From Streptomyces sp. NRRL S-337 (GTDB lineage Bacteria > Actinomycetota > Actinomycetes > Streptomycetales > Streptomycetaceae), in NCBI RefSeq assembly GCF_000720175.1, contig NZ_JOIX01000061.1:1-42968 (forward strand): DNA of 42,968 nucleotides, in the 5' to 3' direction. Below, one piece after another: positions 7,327-16,900 of the stretch (position 1 is its first letter; every line of letters starts with the position of its first letter). The notes under the pieces were generated by a model. It had not been told where the DNA came from and did not search any database. It worked only from the letters and a program-made list of their open reading frames with translations. Position numbers and translations under genes: made by a program.

Positions 7327-9003
7327 TCACAGACCGTGCTCGTCCATCAAGCGCATCAGGTTCCGCTTGCGCTTCTGGGCGGTACGCAGGGCGGTGACGT
7401 ACTCGGTGAACTCCTCGGGCGATCCCAGGCGGCGGTGACAGTCCCGGATGCTCAGCAGCAGGCTGACAAGCTGCTCGTAGACCGCGTTGCCGGTCTGCCC
7501 GGTCAACGGCTCCGCCAGGCGCAGGTAGACGTCGAGCGCGTCGGCGGGGCAGGTGGCACGGGCCTGGTCGGCGAGGGTGAGCCACTGCCGGTCATGGGCG
7601 CCGGTCTCGGTGGCGGCCTGCCAGGCAGCATCAACGTCCTTGTCGTCGAGCAGGGCGTCGACCAGGACTGGGCCGGCGTACATGCCCGGTTGCCGTAGCC
7701 CCGCGTCGGCACGCAGGAGGGCCAGCGCGCCCTCGCGCTCAGCCGGCCAGCGGTCCGCGGCCCGGGCAGCGGATCGCAGCTGCTGGTACTTGAGCAGGGT
7801 GCGGCGGGCGCCGAAGTGTTCGCGGCGCAGGGCGAGGGCGTCGACGAGCCGATCGGCCTGCGCGTAGCGGTCGCAGAGGTAGTCGACGAGGGCGGTGTCG
7901 ACGGCAGTGAGGTCCCGGTCCTCCCGAACGCCACGTTCCGCCCAGTGCAGAGCCTCGTCGGGACGCCGGGCGGTGTCCAGCTCGCGAGCGATGACCAGGT
8001 ACGTGTGGCCGTCCGGTGCGAGGTCGGCCGCATGCACCGCAATCACCGCGTCGACGTCGCCTCCCGCCTTGGCCAGCCGCCCCACCAGGTCCTTCTCCGC
8101 CCAGCCGCGGCGGTTCCCCTGCCACGCCTCGACCGCCAGCTTCCGCAGGACGGCCATCCCCGCTTCGCCGAGAACGTCCTCGTAGTCGAGCGGATCGATG
8201 TCGGTGAGACCGTCGTCCCACTCGCCGAGTACTTGGCCGACGAGCCAGCGCGCGAGCTCCCCCGGGTCGGGACGCGCCGCACGGCACGCGTCGAGATGGG
8301 CGTCGGCGAGGCCTGCGCCCACCTGGCCGAGCCAGCCGTCGGAGTCGTCGACGCTCTCCGCCGCCTGGGCCAGCAGCTTCATCGCCTCCCGCGCCAGGAT
8401 GACCGCGTCGGCCGCCCGTCCCGAGCCGGTGAGCGCGCCGATCGCGGACACCGCCTGCCCGGCCTGGTCCGCGTAGGCGCGGGCATCGGCGTACTCGACG
8501 TACCCGTACTGTGCGCACGGGCCGATGTCGAGCAGTTCACGGATACGGGACCGGACCGCGGCGAGATCCCCGCGCGCGCTCGCGGCCCGCAGTTCCAAGC
8601 GGCGCCGCAACTGCCGGTCCGCGCCGACCTGTTCCCGCACCACAGTGAGCAACTCTTCCTTGGCCAGGGCGGACAACCACCCATCGAGGTCCTGTGCCCG
8701 CTCCCGCGCTGCCTTCCGCTGCCGCGGCAGGCTCTCCGGCCGGGCGAGCACCGTCAGGCCGAGGGCGACCAAGTGCTTGCAGAAGTTGCCCTGAAGGCCG
8801 TACGGGCAGTCGCACTCGCCGGACAGCCCGCCGGGCCCCTCCAGGACCAGCTCCACCTCGTACCGTTCCGTGCCGTGGACGCTGGCGGTGATCCATCCGT
8901 CACCGACCTCGACCCCGGACACCGCATCCAGGTACCCGCGCCCGCGCTCGAAGGAACGGGCACCGGCCAACATCTTGAGGTTCGTCTCGGAGAGGCCGCG
9001 CAT
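7327..9003 (-). CDS. SWIM zinc-finger protein with helical-repeat C-terminus
   Basis: A 558-aa protein. Near the N-terminus CDCPYGLQGNFCKHLVALGL supplies a complete SWIM motif CxCx8CxH (Cys64, Cys66, Cys75, His77), a zinc fold thought to bind DNA or protein. The rest is alpha-helical with TPR-like patterns (for example LVIARELDTARRPDEALHWA), ending in a basic tail TAQKRKRNLMRLMDEHGL. ATG 9003 is preferred over the longer frame from 9084 because aggacgaaag precedes it. Such proteins in actinomycetes have no established function. It sits alone between integrase-tail copies B and D, so it may be cargo of a former element. Confidence 0.8.
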   Translation of the reverse strand: MRGLSETNLKMLAGARSFERGRGYLDAVSGVEVGDGWITASVHGTERYEVELVLEGPGGLSGECDCPYGLQGNFCKHLVALGLTVLARPESLPRQRKAARERAQDLDGWLSALAKEELLTVVREQVGADRQLRRRLELRAASARGDLAAVRSRIRELLDIGPCAQYGYVEYADARAYADQAGQAVSAIGALTGSGRAADAVILAREAMKLLAQAAESVDDSDGWLGQVGAGLADAHLDACRAARPDPGELARWLVGQVLGEWDDGLTDIDPLDYEDVLGEAGMAVLRKLAVEAWQGNRRGWAEKDLVGRLAKAGGDVDAVIAVHAADLAPDGHTYLVIARELDTARRPDEALHWAERGVREDRDLTAVDTALVDYLCDRYAQADRLVDALALRREHFGARRTLLKYQQLRSAARAADRWPAEREGALALLRADAGLRQPGMYAGPVLVDALLDDKDVDAAWQAATETGAHDRQWLTLADQARATCPADALDVYLRLAEPLTGQTGNAVYEQLVSLLLSIRDCHRRLGSPEEFTEYVTALRTAQKRKRNLMRLMDEHGL

Positions 9004-9218
9004 GGTTTCTTTCGTCCTGCTCCTGCTGCTGTGCCTTACGACTGCCAGTTTATGACTGCCGGTCAGTGCGATCAGACGGTTCACGAAAATGCCGCAGAAC
9101 GCTGTGATCCGTATCGCGCGCTGGGCGCCGGGCAGGGTCGGTCTGCCCGCTGGAGGAAGTTACAGGTGCTCCTCCGGCAGCCGGCCCGGCCTGCCACCGA
9201 CGGCGGCACTGCCGCCTG

Positions 9219-9906
9219 TCACCCACGTCCCGGGGCAGCACAACAGTCCCCGGGCCGAGGCTGAGCCGGGGCGGTGGGGATCGCATCGACGAGTTCTTTG
9301 ATCAGGTCCCGGCCGATGCGGTGGAACTCGACGCCGTGGTCGAGATCGCTCTCGGTGCCGGCCCGTGCAAGGTCGAAGACCAGGCTGCTGCGGCTGAAAT
9401 CCAAGGTGAAGCCGTCGTCGAGCCGTTCCAACAGGTGGTGCGCGGCCTGGTGCGGTTCCTTCTCCATGGTGCCGTGGCGGCGTGCGCGCTCCATGTAGAA
9501 GCGGAGCATGGTGGCGAAGGTCAGCTTCTTCACGCTTCGGTCCACCCGGTCGGGGCGGAGTGGTTCGGGTCGAAGGCTGCGGCGAGGACCTCCTGGCTGC
9601 GCTGGATCTGCTGGGCCGCCTTGGCCTTGAGCTGCTGGTAGGCGCCGATGTCCTGTAGCGCGGTGTAGCACTTGACCTCGACGAGGTTGCAGGTGATCTT
9701 CCGGGCGTGCTCGTCGAGGTGGAAGAGCGCCAGGTCGGTGCGGCGGAAGGACATCACCTCGCCCAGCTCCTTCGCCTGCCGCCGTGCCTCCTCGTACAGC
9801 TGCGGGTGGGCGTCCAGCGGGGCGACGACCTGGGTGTGCAGCACTCCCTGGTAGCCCAGGTAGAGCCGAGCCAGGGCCAGGCCGAGGACTTCGGTACAGC
9901 ATTTTG
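9219..9906 (-). pseudogene. 5'-truncated, frameshifted C-terminus of a large ATPase/nuclease (HerA/DptH-like)
   Basis: Two minus-strand frames join into one conserved-looking block. The first (about 9906-9530) reads LGLALARLYLGYQGVLHTQ, LGEVMSFRRTDLALFHLD, then LVEVKCYTALQDIGAYQQL and QRSQEVLAAAFDP. The second (from about 9550 down to 9219) reads DRSVKKLTFATMLRFYMERA and LLERLDDGFTLDF. The frames switch near 9545. The LVEVK element next to a preceding Asp looks like the ExK part of a PD-(D/E)xK nuclease, and the whole resembles the C-terminal region of large HerA/DptH-type restriction ATPases; that family link is from memory and moderate. No ATPase part remains upstream: the frame breaks at an att-like sequence (copy D). 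Confidence 0.55.
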
Positions 9907-9924
9907 ATGACGAGACGTCAGAAA

Positions 9925-9950
9925 ATCCAGCACGGATCCAGCAACGGGAA
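9925..9950. repeat. Partial att-like repeat, copy D
   Basis: aatccagcacggatccagca followed by acggg resembles the gatccagcgtcgatccagca end of copies A and C. It lies exactly where the truncated ATPase/nuclease fragment starts, 90 bp before the integrase tail. Confidence 0.4.
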
Positions 9951-10011
9951 CGACAACGGGGCCGGCCCCATCCAGGGCCGACCCCTCCCGACCTACGCGT
10001 TTGCCAGATCG

Positions 10012-11352
10012 CTACGTCGATGCTGAGGAACGCGTCACACGTTGAACCGGAATGTCGGCGACTCTGCTATGACCTGCGGTGATCGCCCGATTCCGCGCGC
10101 GATCCAGCGTCGATCCAGCAACCGGGGCGCACCGGTGGGCGGACCCGGGCGGCGCCACCGCGGGCACATCGGCCGGCGCCGGGCCCAGCGCCTGTTGCAG
10201 GGCCCGCCGGCAGCGCTCCCACGCGGCGGGCACCAGCTGCCCGTAGATGTCGACCGTCGTCTTGATCGACGTGTGCCCGAGCCACCGGGAGACCTCGTGG
10301 ACGGGGACCCCGTGCGCCAGCGCGGTGGAGGCGAAGAAGTGGCGCAGGGTATGCGGGGTGTACTGGGGAGTCCGGTCCCGACCAAGGTAGCAGGCCGCCC
10401 GCACCGCCCGCCGGAAGTCGGGGCCGTAGGTGGTCGCCGTCGGCATGGTGCCCGCCGCCGCTCCACGCCGGGCGAAGAGCACATCCCGGCAGCCCACAGG
10501 GGTGGCGCCCCAGCGTCGTAGATGCGCGTCGATCTCCTGCTCCAGGAAGGCGGCCAGCGGGACGTCGCGGTACGCGCCGGGGGTGCGGTGTTTGAGGGGG
10601 CCGAAGCGTTCCGAGCAGTCGGCTCGGTGCGCTGTGCGGCTCACCTGTTCCCGTACCCGGAGAGCACCGGAGCGACGGCACTGGGTGGCGAAGGCGAGGG
10701 CCTCGCTGACCCGCAGGCCCGCGCCGGCCTGAAGGTAGACCGACAGTCGGTAGTGCGGCTCGATGTGCCGGGCGATGAGGTCGACCTCTTCCCGGGTCGG
10801 GATCGCGTCCTCGTCGAGCGCACCGGAGCCGACCCGTGGGAGTTTGGCGCCGTCCACCGGGCGTGCGGGGGATGCGCCGTTCGTCCACCGCGGTCTGGAA
10901 CAGGTTGCGGACCAGCGTCATGCGGTCGTGCACCGTGCTCGCCGAAAGCTTGGTGCTGAGGGCGGCGACGAACCGGTCGATGTCCGCCCGCTCCACGCCG
11001 GCGAGCGTCTTGCGGCCCAGCTCCGGCAGGAGGTGGAGGCGCAGGAAGCTGTCGTAGTTGCGGTGGGTGTTCACCCCCACGAGCCGGCGCCCCAGCCAGT
11101 CCGCGGCGTATGCGCGGACGGTGACGGCACCGCGCTTGGGGTCCAGGAAGAGTCCTTGGTTCTTGAGGTGCTCGGCCCGCGCGGCGAACTGCCGGGCCTG
11201 GGTCTTCATCGGGAAGCTCACCTCGCGCTGACGGCCCGTCTGTCCCCCCGGTTCCCGGTACCGGACCGTCACGGGTGCCCGCAGCGCGGCTTGTCACACG
11301 GATAGAGCTTGCTGCGCTTGTCGGTCCTACAACGCTGGAACACCGAGGCCAT
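10012..11352 (-). pseudogene. Tyrosine site-specific integrase 1, broken by two frameshifts
   Basis: A phage/ICE-type tyrosine recombinase. Start ATG 11352 (MASVFQRCRTDKRSKLYPCD), AP2-like N-terminal region, core-binding domain (KTLAGVERADIDRFVAALST), then the catalytic domain with Arg in YLQAGAGLRVSEAL, HTLRHFFAS, WLGHTSIKTTVDIYG. Relative to the related integrase at 36836-38015, one base is missing at about 11271 (GHP then TGA where the other reads GHPWTVRY) and a second shift lies near 10857 just before KLPRVGS. All catalytic residues survive. It has no excisionase gene upstream. Its 3' end contains att-like copy C. Either decay or sequencing error at GC runs could explain the shifts; two in one gene favours decay. 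Confidence 0.85.
10039..10122. repeat. Integrase 3'-tail / att-like repeat, copy C
   Basis: The reference copy, inside and beyond the integrase-1 C-terminal codons: acgttgaaccggaatgtcgg at one end and gatccagcgtcgatccagca at the other. In integrative elements attP commonly lies at the 3' end of int, so this is the best att candidate; copies A, B and D are to its left. Confidence 0.6.
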
Positions 11353-11396
11353 ACGCCTGTATCGGCAGTGCCCGGCTTGGGCTGAACATGGGTCGC

Positions 11397-11418
11397 GCGG
11401 GAGGGCATCGCCTCCCGC
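11397..11418 (-). terminator. Perfect 8-bp GC hairpin between the defence cluster and integrase 1
   Basis: Arms gcgggagg and cctcccgc flank gcatcg. It lies about 214 nt downstream of the RelE-UvrD stop codon and upstream of integrase 1, both on the minus strand, so it could end transcription of the defence cluster. The surrounding 11353-11631 stretch holds no convincing gene. Confidence 0.45.
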
Positions 11419-11631
11419 TATCAGCTACACAACTCTTGACACAGGTCACGGCCCCAATCAGCCCATTCGGGCCGGTGATTCCCAAGCCCAGGGCTCGGCT
11501 GACCAGCATGCGCCGAGGGAATCTTTTACGGACCCGAGGCTGGCACCGCTGGCAACGACGGGGCGTCCGAGGACGCCTGACACTGTAGACGCTTGCCACG
11601 TGGCACTCCGGCGTTGATAAGAGTGACCTTC

Positions 11632-13929
11632 TCACCGGGGCGGAAGCAACGGCGCCAGGAAGCGGCTGGGCTCACCGTGCCAGGTGATGGCGAGTGCGTC
11701 ACGGGCGCGGGTCGCCGCGACGAAGAGCAGCGATCGCGCCCGGTGCAGTTCTCGCTGTTGGCGGCTCGGATCTGTGTGTTCCCAGGCGTCCACGGAGGTG
11801 CGCGGGACGAGCCCCTCGGCCACCCCTGCGATGATTAGACAGCGGTACTCCAGTCCCTTGAACCGGTACATGGTGCCGATGTGCACGCCCTGGTCGCTGC
11901 GCGGCCCGTCCTGCGTGATCTCCGTCGGCGTGATGCCGCGCCGGGCCAGGCGGTCGGCGAGCTGGGTGACCATGTCGTTGGTCGGGACACAGACGGCCGT
12001 GGACTCGCGGGGCACGTCGTGCCAGGCGCGCAGCTGCTCCACGACAAGGTCCATCTCCTCGTCCCAGCTCCGCGCGCCGCGCAGCGACGGGGTCTGGCCG
12101 TGGAGGATTGAGCGGTACCCGGCGAGGGTGTCGTCGCCGCCGTCGAGGTCGTCGTAGTCGGCGTCGCCGAGGACCTGGATCGCGTTGCGGAGGATCTCCC
12201 TGGTCGTGCGGTAGCTGAGGGTCAGCCGGGAGGACCGGCCGCGGATGTGCACGCCCAGGCTGCCGAGAGTGACCTGGTTGTCGTAGATCCGCTGATGGGT
12301 GTCGCCGACGAGGAAGATGTCGTCCGCCTTGGAGGGCACCATGGCCCGCAGCATCTTCCAGTGGGCGGCGCTGAGGTCTTGGGCCTCGTCGACCACGATG
12401 TGCCGGTACCGGTAGCGCAGCCAGGCGCCCGAGCCGGCCTCGACGTGGAGGTTGTTCAGACCGCCCCGTTCCTCGCGTTCCTCCGACCTTTTGTCGATCC
12501 TGGCCTTGCGGGCCGTTTCCAGCCGCGCGGCCCGCTCCGCGACTTGGCGGTGGGTCTCCAGCCCCTTGGTCTCGAGCCGCTGGGTGAAGCGTTCGGCGAG
12601 CTGCCAAATGCCGGCGCGCTCGGCGCGGGTGACGCTGCGTCCCCGTCCGGCGCGCCGGACGGTGAAGTAGTCGCTCCGGGAGGTCACGGCTTGGCCGAGG
12701 ATGACCTGGTTCCACTCGTCGCTGAGGAACTCGGCGCTCCAGCGGGTCTCTCCAGATTCCACCAGCAGTTCCCGCCACTCCCGGAGCGCGGCCGTGTCGT
12801 CGATCCGCCGCTTCGCGTTGCCCGGGTCGGCCTCACTGACGACGCGGGTCGCGAGCAGGTCGACATGGGCGATGTCGACCCGGGCCAGTACGTCAGGGCC
12901 GCCGAGCGAGAGGAGCCGGGCCCGCAGGTCGGCTGCGAGGTTCTTGTTGAACGTGGTGAGCAGAACCGGCTTGCTGTGACCGGGAGGGAGCTCTCGCACC
13001 AGGTGGCACACGCGGTGCAGAGCGACGATCGTCTTGCCCGTCCCCGGCCCCCCTCCGACCCGGGCGGGGCCGGAGTAGCGCCGGTGGACCAGCTTCTCCT
13101 GAGTGGGGTGGAGGAAGATCTTCCACCGTCCGAAGTCGCCCTCCTCCAGGATGCTCTGCAGGGATTCGTCGTCGGTGATCACCACGGTCTGGGAGCGGTC
13201 GACGGCCGCCTGCCAGTCGCCGGTGTCGAGGTTCTTCTCCGGCTCGGTCACGGCGACGGGCGCGGTGACCTGTTCCATGACCGCGTCGTACGGAACGCCG
13301 TCGCGCAGCCGCAGGAGCACTTCCCCCGTGTGGCGGGGCGCGTACTCGGCGAGGCCGAGCAGTTCGTCGTCCGTGGTGAGTTTCCGGACGACCGGGATGA
13401 GCGGTTCGGCGACGCCGAGGTCCGCGAGCTGCTCATCGGTGTACGCGGCGAAGAGGGGCTTCTCCAGCCGCTCCGCCCGGTCCGGTTCCGCAGCAAGAGC
13501 AGGCGTGGGCCTCGGAGCCGGGACGGCAGGAGCGGCGGGCGTCGTGAGTTCACGGCGGAGCACGCTCTCCTCGACGACCTGAAGGTCGACGTACTCGATG
13601 GCGCCGGTGACGTGGTTGATGCCGTAGTTGAACCTGCCCAGATTCTTGTGGACGTGACTGCGGTGCTTGACCGAGACGAGGAGCCAGTCGTCACCGCCGA
13701 GGCGAATCATCAGAGCCCGCCACTCGCGGTTGACCCGTGCCGACCAGAGCCGGTCGTGGCCTTCGAGTTGTTTGAGATCGAGCCCGCCGGCGTGCGGGTT
13801 GCGGCGGAAGTCGTGCTGGAACTTGTAGAACGCCCCGAGGACCGCGCGGTCCAGTCTGACGATCTCCTTGTCGGCCTTGTCGAGCAGGCGGAGGGTCACG
13901 CCCGTCCTGGGCGCGCCGGTGACCGTCAT
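11632..13929 (-). CDS. SF1 UvrD-like helicase with N-terminal RelE/ParE-like domain
   Basis: A 765-aa protein. Residues about 10-105 (FYKFQHDFRRNP, LKQLEGHDRLWSARVNREWR, DDWLLVSVKHRSHVHKNL) have the strand pattern and the K-L-xG-xxRLWSxRVxxxWR core of RelE/ParE-type toxins. The rest is a superfamily 1 helicase: Walker A GGGPGTGKT (293-301), IVVDEAQDLS (511-520), GDTHQRIYD, SYRTTREIL, TMYRFKGLEYR and FVAATRARDAL. An arginine/glutamate-rich coiled segment lies at 440-490. The start ATG 13929 overlaps the stop of the giant helicase (ATGA), indicating translational coupling and a shared task. Most plausible role: DNA translocation or unwinding in phage restriction. The toxin fold may instead be a regulatory or nucleic-acid-binding module. 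Confidence 0.88.
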   Translation of the reverse strand: MTVTGAPRTGVTLRLLDKADKEIVRLDRAVLGAFYKFQHDFRRNPHAGGLDLKQLEGHDRLWSARVNREWRALMIRLGGDDWLLVSVKHRSHVHKNLGRFNYGINHVTGAIEYVDLQVVEESVLRRELTTPAAPAVPAPRPTPALAAEPDRAERLEKPLFAAYTDEQLADLGVAEPLIPVVRKLTTDDELLGLAEYAPRHTGEVLLRLRDGVPYDAVMEQVTAPVAVTEPEKNLDTGDWQAAVDRSQTVVITDDESLQSILEEGDFGRWKIFLHPTQEKLVHRRYSGPARVGGGPGTGKTIVALHRVCHLVRELPPGHSKPVLLTTFNKNLAADLRARLLSLGGPDVLARVDIAHVDLLATRVVSEADPGNAKRRIDDTAALREWRELLVESGETRWSAEFLSDEWNQVILGQAVTSRSDYFTVRRAGRGRSVTRAERAGIWQLAERFTQRLETKGLETHRQVAERAARLETARKARIDKRSEEREERGGLNNLHVEAGSGAWLRYRYRHIVVDEAQDLSAAHWKMLRAMVPSKADDIFLVGDTHQRIYDNQVTLGSLGVHIRGRSSRLTLSYRTTREILRNAIQVLGDADYDDLDGGDDTLAGYRSILHGQTPSLRGARSWDEEMDLVVEQLRAWHDVPRESTAVCVPTNDMVTQLADRLARRGITPTEITQDGPRSDQGVHIGTMYRFKGLEYRCLIIAGVAEGLVPRTSVDAWEHTDPSRQQRELHRARSLLFVAATRARDALAITWHGEPSRFLAPLLPPR

Positions 13930-16900
13930 CGTTCGTTCTCCTCGTGATCGTTCGTCGCCCTGTCGGCGTCCGTGTCCGCGTCGCCGCTCACCGTTTCGGC
14001 AGGTTCGTCCGCTTCGCCGCTCACCAGCCCGGCGAGTTCGTCGGCGTCCCATTCCGTCGCGGTGCGGACCTGCCAGCCCGCCTCCTGGTAGGCGCGGTCC
14101 CGTCGTTCGGCGTCGATGTCCCGCCTGGTGACCGGGTCCGGCCGGTGGGCGAGGACGACGCCCACGCGCCGGGCCGGCCAGGCAAGTTCGGCGGGCCAGG
14201 CGGCCGCCCCCAGCTCATAACCGGCCTCCGGCGCGGGCAGGCCCCGGTCGGCGAGGGTCCGGGCCAGAGCGGGCAGACTGGGATCCTCCACGAGGAACTC
14301 GATGACCTCGTCCCACGCGGGATCGCGTACGGCCGCGGGAGCCTCCTCGCCGTGTCGCCGCCCCGCCTGCGGCTGCTGTCCGTTCGCCGCGCTTGCCACC
14401 ACCGCGGGTTCATGCTTGCGCCGCTGGGAGGTGAGCCATCCGGCTCCGCCGGTGACCGCCAGCTCTGCCGGGTCAAATCCGGGCAGCATGCCAGTGGTGA
14501 GCTGGACCCCGTCCCCCTCGCCTGCGTCGAGGAACTGGAGCAGATTGCTCCAATAGAGCCATGCCTGCCAGCGCCTACGGTGGGCGGCCTCGTCGGCCGC
14601 GATCTTGTCCGCGCTGGCGTCGAGGACACTCAAGGCCGTCCAGATCGCCCCGGTCTGCCCCCTGCGCAGGTCGAGCGCGATGGTGAGCGGGCACCCCGAC
14701 GCGTCCCGGGTCGCCATGACCTGCACGGCGCCCTGTCCCTTGGCCAGCCGCCGCCCCTGCAGCGCCTCACCGATGCGGTGACCGATCTCCTCGCCGTCGG
14801 CCAGGGCTCTGCTGGTCGCCGACACGGCGGCGAAGCCCGCGAGCGCGCTCTGGGCGCGGCGCCGCCACACGTCGGGGTCGGGGTCGGTGAGGTAGCCGAT
14901 CAGTGTCTCGACCGGATTGGCCCACACCAGGCGCGGCAGGTCACGGGTGTCCCCGGCGTGCATGCGCCGGTGGACGTCCATGGCCGTCTTCTGCGCGGTG
15001 TTCGGGTACGGCTTCCACACGGGATCCGCCTGCGGTCTGGTCTGTCCCGTCCAGGCCTGCACGTCGTCCCAGGTGAGCTGGAAGACCTGCCAGCCCTCCG
15101 CGCGCAGCCGGGTGCGTTTCACCGCGTCCGTCTCGGCGATGAGGTGCTCCGGGCTCGCGTGGTAGCGGTATCCGTCGAGGTAGACGGCCACGCGACGGTC
15201 CTCGTCGGTGCTGCGGAAGACCACGTCCGGCCGGGTGAAGCCGAGTGGGGTCTGGGTTTCCATCTGCCAGCCGCGGACGGTCCCGTCGGGTGCGGTGAAG
15301 CGCAGGGTCGTGTCCCTGGTGCCGTCCGCGGTGAGCGCGGTGCGGACGCTGACCTCGTCCATCCGCTCGGCCCATTCCAGGAGTCCGCGGCGGAAGAGCG
15401 CCTCCAGTTCGCTCTCCACCTGGGGCACCAGTGTGATGTCCCGGGTGGTGGCTACCGGTACGACGCTCCACCGGTCGGCGGTGCGGCCGAACAGGTCGCC
15501 CAGCATGTCGAGGGCGTGCTCACGAGAGACGAGTGCGTACTCGTTGTCGGTGACGTGCCGCAGCAGGCAGCGGTGGCAGGCTGGGCGGCCCTGTCCCACG
15601 CACACGCAGGTCTCGATCACCTGGCGAGCGGCCTCCAGGACGTTCTTGAGGCCGCCCTGGCCGGCGAGGCGGTGCAGGTAGCCGGTGCCGCCGGGAAGCG
15701 TGTCGTACAGCACGAGGAAATGACGGCGGTGCGCGCTCTCGCCGCGTTCCTCGGGCATGGAGTCGGTGACGACCGCGAGGTGGTCGGGGTCGCCGCCGTA
15801 GCTGCGGGCGATGCCGGCCAGCAGCAGCGCCTTGAAGGACGCGAGCCGTTCCCGGGTGTGCGCGGTGACGGCGGGGATGAGGATGCGCAGTGCGTCGGTG
15901 CGCAGTTCGTGGGCGAGCAGGATCCTCTCGCCCCGTCGTGCGGTGTCGGCTCCGGCGCGCCGTCTGCGGCACCAGGGCCGGTGGTACTTGCCGTACGCAG
16001 ACGGGTCGCCGGCGTCGTGAGCGGCGGGCCCGCCGTCGGGGTCGGCGAAGCCGCACGCGTCGCAGACCCAGAAGGGGTTGAGGCGGACCTCCTGTCCGGC
16101 GAAGGCCGTGTCGGCCCCGCCGTCGACCCGGGTCGCTCCGACGTTGATGTGGCGGATGTGCGCCTCGCGGGTGAACTCCCATCCGAAGGTGGCGTGTTCG
16201 TGCTTCCACGCCTGTTCGACGTCGCCCGCGTCGATGTCCACGGCCGGGACGACGGTGTAGTGCCGCTCGTCCCGCTCGTCCCTGTCGTCGCGCACCCGGA
16301 CGTCGTCGCGTTCGTCCCGGGAGGTGACGCGGCGCGGCACGAGGACCTTGTGCAGGCAGCCGACGTCTCCGATGGCCGCGGACCGGCAGCGGGGGCAGGG
16401 TGAGGCGTCCTGTTCGGCACGGTGGGTGCGCACGTGTCCGCAGTCGGGGCAGACACGCCACCAGAGCCAGGCCGGGCGGTCGGGGCTGCCGATGTCCAGT
16501 CCGGTGACCCGGTGCTTGTAGCCCTGGGCGTAGTAGTGGTTGCCGGGGGCGAATTCGGAGAGCGCGAAGCGCGCGGGACGGCTGTGGCGGAGGGTCTTGC
16601 TGCGTTTCTCGCCGGTGCCGTCGGTGGTCTTCTCGGTCCAGGTGAGGGTGGCCTCCAGCTCGGTGGCCGAGTCGATCAGGCTGTAGTTCGGCAGCAGGCC
16701 GAGATCGACGAGGGCGCCGTGCGCGGTGGTGCGGCTGATCTCGCGGGAGACGCGTGCCATGTCCCGGCGTTCGGCACGCAGTTCGCGCCCCTGCCGTTCG
16801 TGGTCGGGGTCACCGGCGACGAGCAGTCCGTGGGCCCGGTCGATGGCCTCGCTGCGGCGCTGCAGGTCGGCCCGGCGGTCCTCCCAGCGCCGGCACGCGG

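Noticed and set aside
6520..10122. tRNA gene as the integration target
   Set aside because: No T-loop GGTTCGAANCC-type box or cloverleaf was found near the repeats or near the 3' ends of the integrases.
11436..11441. TTGACA box as a plus-strand promoter
   Set aside because: No acceptable -10 element at 16-19 nt and no plus-strand gene follows.
11327..11635. A 102-aa minus-strand frame as the excisionase of integrase 1
   Set aside because: It overlaps the integrase start, has no helix-turn-helix pattern and no ribosome site.
13944..16403. Plus-strand 819-aa frame opposite the giant helicase
   Set aside because: Shadow frame of a gene with complete helicase and DUF1998 motifs.
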